Source of the DNA: Bacillus pseudomycoides DSM 12442
GTDB taxonomy: Bacteria; Bacillota; Bacilli; Bacillales; Bacillaceae_G
Length of the DNA: 15,564 nucleotides
Reading direction: 5' to 3'
Assembly: GCF_000161455.1 (NCBI RefSeq)
Contig: NZ_CM000745.1
Location: 185,709 to 201,272, forward strand
In this document: positions 6,961 through 13,884 of the stretch, piece after piece
How positions within the stretch are numbered: the stretch's first letter is position 1
Layout: each line of letters starts with the position of its first letter
Position numbers and translations under genes: made by a program
Notes under the pieces: model-generated
The model's database searches: none
What the model was told of the DNA's origin: nothing
Seen by the model: the letters and a program-made list of their open reading frames with translations, nothing else

Positions 6961-7290
6961 ATTGGTTAACCATCCTTTCTAACTCTAGTTTATGAGATAA
7001 GGCGGGATAACATGTAAACATCCAGCCGGGGATACGTAATAACCATTCATATTATTATTTTTTTGTAAATCTTTCTTTGAAAATGAAATAGGAGACAGGA
7101 AAAAGCTGTACCTATAGAGAAAACAACTTATGGCATCTTCCATATTGTAACATACGATAAGTGAAAACGCTGATTCATATATATAAGGCTTTCGCGAGAA
7201 TGGTTGCAGCGATAACAGAATGATTTTTCTTAGGAAGTTATATAAAAAAAGTTTATATAGCAATTTGCGAAAAAATTATGATTTTTTTAC
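6961..7290. other. A+T-rich spacer between ydiL and the groE promoter
   Basis: About 330 bases without a supported gene. It must hold the ydiL promoter (minus strand), but I found no convincing -10/-35 pair. A minus-strand reading frame (7263-6985) has no ribosome site, a TTG start and no recognisable sequence. Nothing else was recognised. Confidence 0.5.
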
Positions 7291-7319
7291 TTGCAAAAGA
7301 AAATTAGATTATTTATTAT
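7291..7319 (+). promoter_or_regulatory. sigma-A promoter of groES-groEL
   Basis: -35 TTGCAA (7291-7296) and -10 TATTAT (7314-7319) with an exact 17-bp spacer. The transcription start would fall near 7326, so CIRCE lies at the very start of the transcript, the usual arrangement for HrcA-regulated groE operons. Confidence 0.85.
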
Positions 7320-7329
7320 TATAAGTGTG

Positions 7330-7356
7330 TTAGCACTCGAGGTCGTTGAGTGCTAA
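7330..7356 (+). promoter_or_regulatory. CIRCE operator (HrcA binding site)
   Basis: A perfect 9-9-9 inverted repeat: TTAGCACTC at 7330-7338, a 9-bp spacer and GAGTGCTAA at 7348-7356. CIRCE is bound by the HrcA repressor, whose activity depends on GroEL, giving feedback control of chaperonin level after heat stress (established for Bacillus). Confidence 0.98.
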
Positions 7357-7396
7357 TAAAGAAAATTTACATAGAAAAATGAGGAGGTTATTGTTC

Positions 7397-7681
7397 ATGC
7401 TAAAGCCATTAGGTGATCGCGTTGTAATTGAGCTTGTTCAAGCAGAAGAAAAAACAGCAAGTGGTATTGTATTACCAGACACTGCAAAAGAAAAACCACA
7501 AGAGGGTAAAGTTATTGCAGTAGGTACTGGTCGAGTGCTTGAAAATGGTGAGCGTGTTGCTTTAGAGGTAGCAGCAGGTGATCTTATCATCTTCTCAAAA
7601 TATGCAGGTACTGAAGTGAAATATGAAGGTACAGACTACTTGATTTTACGTGAAAGTGACATTTTAGCAATTATCGGTTAA
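7397..7681 (+). CDS. groES: co-chaperonin GroES
   Basis: The 10-kDa lid of the GroEL chamber, 94 aa, the normal size. It starts MLKPLGDRVVIELVQ and contains the mobile-loop region EEKTASGIVLPDTAKEKPQEG (about residues 17-37) that contacts GroEL, then GTGRVLENG, and ends RESDILAIIG. ATG 7397 is chosen because GAGGAGG at 7381-7387 is correctly spaced; a longer in-frame extension from 7346 would run through CIRCE. It is the first gene of the CIRCE-controlled operon, 37 nt before groEL. Confidence 0.98.
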   Translation: MLKPLGDRVVIELVQAEEKTASGIVLPDTAKEKPQEGKVIAVGTGRVLENGERVALEVAAGDLIIFSKYAGTEVKYEGTDYLILRESDILAIIG

Positions 7682-7718
7682 TTATATACATTTTAAAAAT
7701 CCAAGGGGGTCAATTATT

Positions 7719-9353
7719 ATGGCAAAAGATATTAAATTTAGTGAAGAAGCACGTCGTTCGATGCTTCGCGGTGTCGACACTCTTGCAAATGCAGTAAAAG
7801 TAACGCTTGGACCAAAAGGTCGTAACGTTGTACTTGAGAAAAAATTCGGTTCACCACTTATTACAAATGATGGTGTAACAATTGCGAAAGAAATCGAATT
7901 AGAAGATGCTTTCGAAAACATGGGTGCAAAATTAGTAGCAGAAGTTGCTAGCAAAACAAATGACGTAGCTGGTGACGGAACAACAACTGCAACTGTATTA
8001 GCACAAGCTATGATTCGTGAAGGTTTAAAAAACGTAACAGCTGGCGCGAACCCAATGGGTCTTCGTAAAGGTATCGAAAAAGCGGTTGTTACAGCAATTG
8101 AAGAATTAAAAATAATTTCTAAACCAATCGAAGGTAAATCTTCTATCGCACAAGTAGCTGCTATTTCATCAGCTGACGAAGAAGTAGGTCAATTAATTGC
8201 AGAAGCAATGGAGCGCGTTGGTAACGACGGCGTTATTACTTTAGAAGAATCTAAAGGATTCACAACAGAATTAGATGTAGTAGAAGGTATGCAATTTGAT
8301 CGTGGATATGCATCTCCTTACATGATTACTGATTCTGACAAAATGGAAGCAGTACTTGATAACCCATATATCTTAATCACTGACAAAAAGATTTCTAACA
8401 TTCAAGAAATCTTACCAGTGTTAGAGCAAGTGGTACAACAAGGTAAACCACTTCTTATCATTGCAGAAGATGTAGAAGGTGAAGCATTAGCTACATTAGT
8501 AGTGAACAAACTTCGTGGTACATTCAATGTAGTAGCTGTTAAAGCTCCTGGATTTGGTGACCGTCGTAAAGCAATGCTAGAAGATATCGCGATCTTAACT
8601 GGCGGTGAAGTGATCACTGAAGAATTAGGACGCGACTTAAAATCAGCTACAGTTGCATCTTTAGGACGCGCTGGCAAAGTTGTTGTAACGAAAGAAAACA
8701 CAACTGTAGTTGAAGGTGTAGGTAACACAGAACAAATCGAAGCTCGCATCGGTCAAATCCGTGCACAATTAGAAGAAACAACTTCTGAATTCGATCGTGA
8801 AAAATTACAAGAGCGTCTTGCTAAACTTGCAGGAGGCGTAGCAGTAATTAAAGTAGGTGCAGCAACTGAAACTGAGTTAAAAGAGCGCAAACTTCGCATT
8901 GAAGATGCACTTAACTCAACTCGTGCAGCAGTAGAAGAAGGTATTGTTGCAGGTGGTGGTACTTCACTTATGAACGTATACACTAAAGTAGCTTCTATTT
9001 CAGCTGAAGGTGACGAAGCAACAGGTATCAACATTGTACTTCGTGCATTAGAAGAGCCAGTTCGTCAAATCGCAATCAACGCTGGTCTAGAAGGATCCGT
9101 TGTTGTAGAACGCTTAAAAGGCGAAAAAGTAGGCGTTGGTTTCAACGCAGCAACTGGCGAATGGGTAAACATGCTTGAGTCTGGTATCGTAGACCCAGCA
9201 AAAGTAACTCGTTCTGCACTTCAAAACGCGGCATCTGTTGCAGCTATGTTCTTAACAACTGAAGCTGTAGTTGCTGACAAGCCAGAACCAAATGCACCAG
9301 CAATGCCTGACATGGGCGGCATGGGCATGGGCGGTATGGGCGGAATGATGTAA
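7719..9353 (+). CDS. groEL: chaperonin GroEL
   Basis: The 60-kDa chaperonin, 544 aa, forming the double-ring folding chamber with ATP-driven binding of GroES. The N-terminus MAKDIKFSEEARRSM, the ATP-site segments TLGPKGRNV and AGDGTTTATVLAQ, and the catalytic Asp in RIEDAL (near residue 397) are intact. The hydrophobic apical domain covers about 190-370. The C-terminus is the usual Gly-Gly-Met tail. ATG 7719 has AAGGGGG upstream. Codon use shows the regular, preferred-codon pattern of highly expressed Bacillus genes. It is followed by a terminator at 9369-9403. Confidence 0.99.
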   Translation: MAKDIKFSEEARRSMLRGVDTLANAVKVTLGPKGRNVVLEKKFGSPLITNDGVTIAKEIELEDAFENMGAKLVAEVASKTNDVAGDGTTTATVLAQAMIREGLKNVTAGANPMGLRKGIEKAVVTAIEELKIISKPIEGKSSIAQVAAISSADEEVGQLIAEAMERVGNDGVITLEESKGFTTELDVVEGMQFDRGYASPYMITDSDKMEAVLDNPYILITDKKISNIQEILPVLEQVVQQGKPLLIIAEDVEGEALATLVVNKLRGTFNVVAVKAPGFGDRRKAMLEDIAILTGGEVITEELGRDLKSATVASLGRAGKVVVTKENTTVVEGVGNTEQIEARIGQIRAQLEETTSEFDREKLQERLAKLAGGVAVIKVGAATETELKERKLRIEDALNSTRAAVEEGIVAGGGTSLMNVYTKVASISAEGDEATGINIVLRALEEPVRQIAINAGLEGSVVVERLKGEKVGVGFNAATGEWVNMLESGIVDPAKVTRSALQNAASVAAMFLTTEAVVADKPEPNAPAMPDMGGMGMGGMGGMM

Positions 9354-9368
9354 TTTCATTCGCCAAAG

Positions 9369-9403
9369 AAACATTCATCTCTATATAGGGGTGAATGTTT
9401 TTT
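9369..9403 (+). terminator. groESL terminator
   Basis: A 13-bp stem (9369-9381 with 9388-9400) including two G-T pairs, loop TATATA, and a T run from 9398 to 9403. It starts 15 nt after the groEL stop. Confidence 0.85.
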
Positions 9404-9484
9404 GTTATGGGACAAAAAAATATAGAAATAAAGGTTTCTTGGGATAAAGAAAATAATTTCTGTAGAATTTTGTCGCTTTCTCTC

Positions 9485-9514
9485 TTGACCGTATTGATAC
9501 TTCATTGTTAGAAT
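9485..9514 (+). promoter_or_regulatory. sigma-A promoter of guaA
   Basis: -35 TTGACC (9485-9490, 5 of 6) and -10 TAGAAT (9509-9514, 5 of 6), spacer 18 bp. The transcript would start near 9521, just ahead of the aptamer at 9538. No PurR-box-like CGAAC element was seen upstream. Confidence 0.75.
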
Positions 9515-9537
9515 CTAGGAAGATAATATAAAACAAT

Positions 9538-9710
9538 CCTTCATATATCCTCAATGATATGGTTTGAGAGTCTCTACCGGGTTACCGTAAACAACCTGAC
9601 TATGAAGGCAGTGTGTCTTATATTTATAAAGAGCGGGATACTATCTTTATAAAGCCAGACCTCTGCCTTTTCTTTGTTATGAGACTGAGGGCGGAGGACT
9701 GGCTTTTTTT
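9538..9710 (+). promoter_or_regulatory. guanine-type purine riboswitch controlling guaA
   Basis: The aptamer is 9538-9608. P1 pairs CCTTCATA with TATGAAGG; P2 carries loop GATATGG and P3 carries loop ACCGTAA, which can kiss. J2/3 reads GTCTCTACC and J3/1 reads GACTATG. The C in GACTA, where adenine riboswitches have T, marks it as a guanine sensor. The P1 3' strand AAGGCAG (9605-9611) can instead pair with CTGCCTT (9663-9669), the left arm of the terminator, so guanine binding should release the terminator. An inner hairpin (9623-9632 with 9644-9653) lies between the antiterminator arms. Confidence 0.93.
9651..9710 (+). terminator. riboswitch-controlled terminator of guaA
   Basis: A 17-position stem (9651-9667 with 9690-9706) with one A-A mismatch and one T-G pair, then seven T (9704-9710). 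It is the expression platform of the riboswitch, ending 72 nt before the guaA start. Confidence 0.92.
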
Positions 9711-9782
9711 ATTATATTGGTAATGCTTTTTGCCAAATTGGTGAAAATATTTATATACAGAACTAACGTTGGGGTGATTATT

Positions 9783-11321
9783 TTGAAGAAACAGCACGAT
9801 ACAATTATCGTTTTAGATTTTGGGAGTCAGTACAATCAGTTAATTGCACGTCGAATTCGTGAGTTCGGTGTATACAGTGAACTTCATCCACATACAATTA
9901 CTGCAGAAGAAATTAAAGCAATGAATCCAAAAGGGATTATTTTCTCTGGTGGACCGAATAGTGTATATGGTGAAAATGCATTCCACTGTGATGAAAAAAT
10001 CTTTGAATTAGGATTACCGATTTTCGGTATTTGTTACGGTATGCAGCTTATGACAAAACACTTTGGTGGAAAAGTAGAACGTGCGAACCATCGTGAGTAC
10101 GGAAAAGCAGTTCTTAAAGTAGAGAACGGATCAAAATTATATGCGAACCTTCCAGAAGAGCAAGTTGTATGGATGAGTCATGGTGACTTAGTAACTGGTT
10201 TACCAGAAGGATTCGTAGTAGATGCAACAAGTGAGTCTTGTCCAATTGCTGGTATGAGCAATGAAGCAAAAAACTTATACGGTGTACAATTCCATCCAGA
10301 AGTACGTCATTCTGAGCACGGTAATGATTTAATCAAAAACTTCGTATTCGGCGTATGTGGCTGTTCTGAAGGTTGGAACATGGAGAACTTTATTGAAGTA
10401 GAATTAGAAAAAATCCGTGAAACTGTTGGCGATAAAAAAGTACTATGCGCACTTAGTGGCGGTGTAGACTCTTCTGTTGTAGCAGTATTAATCCATAAAG
10501 CAATCGGTGACCAATTAACATGTATTTTCGTTGACCATGGTTTACTTCGTAAAGGTGAAGCGGAAGGTGTTATGAAAACATTTAGCGAAGGCTTCCACAT
10601 GAACGTTATTAAAGTGGATGCAAAAGAACGCTTCATGAACAAGTTAAAAGGTGTAGAAGATCCAGAACAAAAACGCAAAATCATTGGTAATGAATTTATT
10701 TACGTATTTGATGATGAAGCTTCTAGATTAGAAGGAATGGACTTCTTAGCACAAGGTACACTGTACACAGATATTGTTGAAAGTGGTACAGCAACTGCAC
10801 AAACAATTAAATCTCACCATAACGTTGGTGGACTTCCAGAAGATATGCAGTTCAAATTAATTGAGCCTTTAAACACTCTATTTAAGGATGAAGTACGTGT
10901 ATTAGGATCAGAACTAGGAATTCCTGATGAAATCGTATGGCGTCAACCGTTCCCGGGTCCAGGACTTGGTATCCGTGTATTAGGCGAAATCACAGAAGAA
11001 AAATTAGAAATCGTTCGTGAATCCGATGCGATTTTACGTGAGGAAATCCAAAAAGCTGGCTTAGATCGTGAAATTTGGCAATACTTCACTGCACTTCCTG
11101 GCATGCGTAGCGTAGGTGTTATGGGTGACGAGCGTACTTATGATTACACAGTAGGTATCCGTGCAGTAACATCAATCGATGGTATGACAGCAGATTGGGC
11201 ACGTATCCCTTGGGATGTATTAGAGAAAATCTCTGTACGTATCGTAAACGAAGTAAAACACGTTAACCGTATCGTGTATGATGTAACGAGTAAGCCACCA
11301 GCAACAATTGAGTGGGAATAG
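9783..11321 (+). CDS. guaA: GMP synthase (glutamine-hydrolysing) GuaA
   Basis: Converts XMP to GMP using ATP and glutamine, the last step of de novo GMP synthesis. The product is 512 aa. The N-terminal class I glutamine amidotransferase domain has its triad visible: Cys84 in FGICYGMQ and His171/Glu173 in FHPEV. The ATP pyrophosphatase domain has the PP-loop SGGVDS at 225-230. The C-terminal dimerisation domain ends KPPATIEWE. I chose TTG 9783 (MKKQHDT) because GGGGTGA stands 5 nt upstream; the GTG at 9774 is in frame but lies inside that ribosome site. Many preferred codons suggest high expression. Regulation is by the guanine riboswitch just upstream, which would close the gene when guanine is abundant. 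Confidence 0.97.
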   Translation: MKKQHDTIIVLDFGSQYNQLIARRIREFGVYSELHPHTITAEEIKAMNPKGIIFSGGPNSVYGENAFHCDEKIFELGLPIFGICYGMQLMTKHFGGKVERANHREYGKAVLKVENGSKLYANLPEEQVVWMSHGDLVTGLPEGFVVDATSESCPIAGMSNEAKNLYGVQFHPEVRHSEHGNDLIKNFVFGVCGCSEGWNMENFIEVELEKIRETVGDKKVLCALSGGVDSSVVAVLIHKAIGDQLTCIFVDHGLLRKGEAEGVMKTFSEGFHMNVIKVDAKERFMNKLKGVEDPEQKRKIIGNEFIYVFDDEASRLEGMDFLAQGTLYTDIVESGTATAQTIKSHHNVGGLPEDMQFKLIEPLNTLFKDEVRVLGSELGIPDEIVWRQPFPGPGLGIRVLGEITEEKLEIVRESDAILREEIQKAGLDREIWQYFTALPGMRSVGVMGDERTYDYTVGIRAVTSIDGMTADWARIPWDVLEKISVRIVNEVKHVNRIVYDVTSKPPATIEWE

Positions 11322-11343
11322 AATAGGTTTATTCGTTTAAAAG

Positions 11344-11384
11344 AAGACCCATCTATGATTTTATGCATAGATGGGTCTTTTTTT
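11344..11384 (+). terminator. guaA terminator
   Basis: A perfect 14-bp stem (11344-11357 with 11366-11379), 8-nt loop and a seven-T tract. It separates guaA from the permease gene, which has its own promoter. Confidence 0.92.
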
Positions 11385-11389
11385 GTTGT

Positions 11390-11433
11390 TTATACGAACG
11401 AAAAACAAAAATCTTATAAAAATGTTCGTTTTT
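11390..11433 (+). promoter_or_regulatory. candidate PurR operator (two inverted PurBoxes)
   Basis: The B. subtilis PurBox is AWWWCCGAACWWT in inverted pairs separated by about 16-17 bp. Here 11421-11433, read on minus, matches 12 of 13 positions (AAAAACGAACATT). The plus-strand partner 11390-11402 contains CGAAC but matches only 9 of 13. The gap is 18 bp. The pair ends 3 bp before the -35 of the permease promoter. Known B. subtilis pbuG is in the PurR regulon, which supports the call. Confidence 0.6.
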
Positions 11434-11436
11434 AAA

Positions 11437-11465
11437 TTGACATACACCTATATGTGAGTTAATAT
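11437..11465 (+). promoter_or_regulatory. sigma-A promoter of the purine permease gene
   Basis: A consensus -35 TTGACA (11437-11442), 17-bp spacer and -10 TAATAT (11460-11465, 4 of 6). The start site near 11472 precedes the aptamer by about 30 nt. Confidence 0.82.
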
Positions 11466-11501
11466 GAGTATGTAATTGATACGAAAAAATGAATATTACA
11501 G

Positions 11502-11647
11502 CCGTCGTATAATATCGGGGATATGGCCCGAAAGTTTCTACCTAGCTACCGTAAATGGCTTGACTACGAGGCGTTTTTATAAAGGTAAGGGGAAATCTGC
11601 CTTTATTTACAGAACGCTTCCATGTATATGCAATGGAAGCCTTTTTT
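11502..11647 (+). promoter_or_regulatory. guanine-type purine riboswitch controlling the permease
   Basis: The aptamer is about 11502-11573. The P1 core pairs TCGTA (11505-11509) with TACGA (11565-11569). P2 is CGGG/CCCG with loop GATATGG; L3 is ACCGTAA; J2/3 is GTTTCTACC and J3/1 is TTGACTACG, with C at the specificity position (guanine type). The P1 3' side AGGCGTT (11569-11575) can pair with AACGCTT (11613-11619), the start of the terminator, after an inner hairpin ATAAAGG/CCTTTAT (11579-11585 with 11600-11606). This is the same switching plan as the guaA riboswitch. Confidence 0.92.
11616..11647 (+). terminator. riboswitch-controlled terminator of the permease gene
   Basis: An 8-bp stem GCTTCCAT/ATGGAAGC (11616-11623 with 11633-11640), 9-nt loop, then C and six T. 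The left arm is the segment captured by the antiterminator when guanine is absent. Confidence 0.9.
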
Positions 11648-11714
11648 ATTTTTATAAATAAAAGAGGGCTAGGGAGGGTTACGACGAGTAATCATATAAC
11701 GGGGGAAACGTAGA

Positions 11715-13040
11715 ATGAAACGTTATTTTCAGTTCGATGAGCTCGGTACAAATTATAAAACAGAGTTCATTGCAGGGTTAACGACATTTTTATCTATGGC
11801 TTATGTATTATTTGTCAATCCTGCTACACTGTCACTGGGAAACATTAAAGGGTTACCAGCAGGAACAGGAATGGATCCGGGAGCGGTCTTTGTTGCCACT
11901 GCATTAGCGGCTGCAATTGGGTCACTGATTATGGGGATTTTCGCAAAATATCCAATTGCCTTAGCGCCAGGAATGGGAATCAATGCATTCTTTGCTTATA
12001 CAGCGGTGTTAACGATGGGGATTCCGTGGCAAACAGCGATTGCCGGAACTTTAATGTCAGGTATTATCTTTATTATTCTTACTGCTTCTGGTATTCGCGA
12101 AAAAATTATTAATGCCATTCCATTAGAGTTGAAGTTTGCAGTAGCAGCAGGAATTGGTTTGTTTATCGCCTTTCTTGGTTTTCAAAATGCAGGAATTATT
12201 GTGAAGAATGATGCGGTTCTTGTTGGATTGGGGGATTTAACAAAGGGCACAACATTACTTGCGATTTTCGGTGTAGTGATTACAATCATTCTAATGATTA
12301 AAAAAATAAACGGTGCTGTTTTCTACGGAATGATTCTTACAGCAATCCTTGGAGTAGCAACAGGATTAATTGATACACCAAAAGCTGTCGTTGGTGCAAT
12401 TCCTAGTTTAGAACCTACGTTCGGTGTGGCGTTCCAGCACTTCGGAGATATCTTTACTGTTCAAATGGGAATTGTTATTATAACGTTCTTCTTCATTGAT
12501 TTCTTTGATACAGCGGGTACACTTGTAGCAGTTGCGAATCAAGCTGGGTTAATGAAGAACAATAAATTACCACGTGCGGGAAAAGCATTATTTGCAGATG
12601 CAATTGCCACTGTAATTGGTGCGATTCTTGGGACATCTACGACAACGTCTTACATTGAATCGTCTGCAGGGGTAGCAGCAGGAGGGCGTTCAGGATTTAC
12701 AGCAGTTGTAACAGCCGGATTTTTCTTGTTAGCACTTTTCTTTTCACCATTATTAAGTGTTGTGACAGCGTCTGTAACGGCACCGGCTTTAATTATTGTA
12801 GGGATTTTGATGGTTTCGTCTCTAGGAGAAATTGATTGGAAGAAATTCGAGATTGCAGTACCAGCATTCTTTACGATTATTTCTATGCCACTTACGTATA
12901 GTATTGCAACAGGAATAGCAATTGGATTTATCTTCTATCCAATTACAATGGTTGTAAGTGGTCGTCGTAAAGAAATTCATCCAATTATGTATGTAATGGG
13001 AGTTTTATTCGTACTATATTTCATCTACGTTCGTAAATAA
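11715..13040 (+). CDS. pbuG: PbuG-type purine nucleobase permease (AzgA/NCS2 family)
   Basis: Imports hypoxanthine and guanine-type bases with protons, by homology to B. subtilis PbuG (440 aa; here 441 aa). The protein is almost entirely hydrophobic, with about 12-14 membrane segments. Family signatures are FVNPATLS near 35, the conserved APGMGINAFFAYT near 83, FFFIDFFDTAGTLV near 260 and the TSTTTSYIESSAGVAAGGRSG stretch near 305, which forms part of the substrate site. ATG 11715 follows GGGGG with a 9-nt gap. The guanine riboswitch and likely PurR operator upstream fit a salvage transporter. The exact base specificity (PbuG versus PbuO type) cannot be fixed from sequence alone. Confidence 0.93.
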   Translation: MKRYFQFDELGTNYKTEFIAGLTTFLSMAYVLFVNPATLSLGNIKGLPAGTGMDPGAVFVATALAAAIGSLIMGIFAKYPIALAPGMGINAFFAYTAVLTMGIPWQTAIAGTLMSGIIFIILTASGIREKIINAIPLELKFAVAAGIGLFIAFLGFQNAGIIVKNDAVLVGLGDLTKGTTLLAIFGVVITIILMIKKINGAVFYGMILTAILGVATGLIDTPKAVVGAIPSLEPTFGVAFQHFGDIFTVQMGIVIITFFFIDFFDTAGTLVAVANQAGLMKNNKLPRAGKALFADAIATVIGAILGTSTTTSYIESSAGVAAGGRSGFTAVVTAGFFLLALFFSPLLSVVTASVTAPALIIVGILMVSSLGEIDWKKFEIAVPAFFTIISMPLTYSIATGIAIGFIFYPITMVVSGRRKEIHPIMYVMGVLFVLYFIYVRK

Positions 13041-13051
13041 AGGGGTTTTTG

Positions 13052-13086
13052 AAAGGTCTGGACTAAGGGGAGTCTAGACCTTTTTT
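13052..13086 (+). terminator. permease gene terminator
   Basis: A 13-bp stem (13052-13064 with 13071-13083) with one G-T pair, 6-nt loop AAGGGG and a T tract to 13086, 11 nt after the stop codon. Confidence 0.9.
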
Positions 13087-13089
13087 GCG

Positions 13090-13145
13090 TCTTCAGAAAA
13101 TCTTAAGGATTTCGTTCCGTTTTTCTTCAGAAGTTTTCTTATAAT
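13090..13145 (+). promoter_or_regulatory. promoter region of the two-component operon with direct repeats
   Basis: A consensus -10 TATAAT at 13140-13145 lacks a good -35. Upstream are two copies of TCTTCAGAA (13090-13098 and 13124-13132), 34 bp apart, each followed by a CTTA tetramer. A weak -35 plus repeats is common where a response regulator activates its own promoter; that reading is inference. Confidence 0.45.
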
Positions 13146-13182
13146 AGAAGTTAGGGAATGAAAAAGCTATGGGGGAGATATT

Positions 13183-13884
13183 GTGGGACACGAAACAATA
13201 CTTGTTGTAGATGATGAAAAAGAAATTCGGGATTTAATTACGATTTATTTAAAGAATGAAGGATATAAGGTGCTACAGGCAGAGGATGGAGCAGAGGGTT
13301 TATATATATTAGAGAAAAATGAAGTGCATTTAGTTGTATTGGATATTATGATGCCGAAAATTGATGGTATCCATATGTGTATGAAAATAAGAGAAGCGAA
13401 AGAGATGCCAATTATTATGTTGTCTGCGAAAACGCAAGATATGGATAAAATTTTAGGGCTAACAACAGGAGCGGACGATTATGTAACGAAACCTTTCAAT
13501 CCGTTAGAACTGATGGCGAGAATAAAATCGCAGCTTCGTCGATATATGAAAATGAATGGATTTGTTGTCCAAAATGAAAATGAAATTGAAATCGGGAATA
13601 TGAAAATAAACGTCTCAACCCACAAAGTTGTTGTAGAAAATGAAGAAGTGAAACTAACTCCGAGGGAATTTTCGATTTTGGAGTTATTAGCTCGTAATCC
13701 AGAGATGGTCTTTAGTGCAGAACAAATTTATGAAAAGGTTTGGAATGAACGATCTTTCCAATCTGATAATACTGTCATGGTGCATATTCGAAAAATACGT
13801 GAGAAGACAGAAGAGAATCCGAGAAAGCCAATATATATAAAAACAGTATGGGGAGTGGGATATAAGATTGAGAAAGATAATTAA
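13183..13884 (+). CDS. OmpR/PhoB-family response regulator
   Basis: A 233-aa DNA-binding response regulator. The receiver domain (about 1-120) has the acidic pair Asp10/Asp11, phosphoacceptor Asp54 in VLDIMMP, Ser81 in MLSAK and Lys103 in TKPF. The C-terminal winged helix (about 135-230) has LTPREFSILELLARNP and ends KTVWGVGYKIEK, the usual OmpR-type wing. The closest general resemblance is to VanR/YclJ-like regulators. The start is GTG 13183 with GGGGGAG 5 nt upstream. The kinase gene overlaps its last 17 bases, so the two are coupled partners. No target gene is evident beside it. Confidence 0.94.
   Translation: MGHETILVVDDEKEIRDLITIYLKNEGYKVLQAEDGAEGLYILEKNEVHLVVLDIMMPKIDGIHMCMKIREAKEMPIIMLSAKTQDMDKILGLTTGADDYVTKPFNPLELMARIKSQLRRYMKMNGFVVQNENEIEIGNMKINVSTHKVVVENEEVKLTPREFSILELLARNPEMVFSAEQIYEKVWNERSFQSDNTVMVHIRKIREKTEENPRKPIYIKTVWGVGYKIEKDN

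Noticed and set aside
6985..7263. Minus-strand 92-codon reading frame upstream of groES
   Set aside because: TTG start with no ribosome site, no recognisable motif, skewed composition typical of translated A+T-rich spacer, and it overlaps the likely ydiL promoter region.
8402..9034. Minus-strand frames opposite groEL
   Set aside because: Shadows produced by biased codon use in a highly expressed gene; no ribosome sites.
9601..11567. Possibility that either purine riboswitch senses adenine
   Set aside because: Both have C, not T, at the base-pairing position in GACTA of J3/1, which is the guanine-type base.
11476..11661. 61-codon plus-strand frame over the second riboswitch
   Set aside because: It translates the aptamer and terminator; the RNA structure fully explains the sequence.
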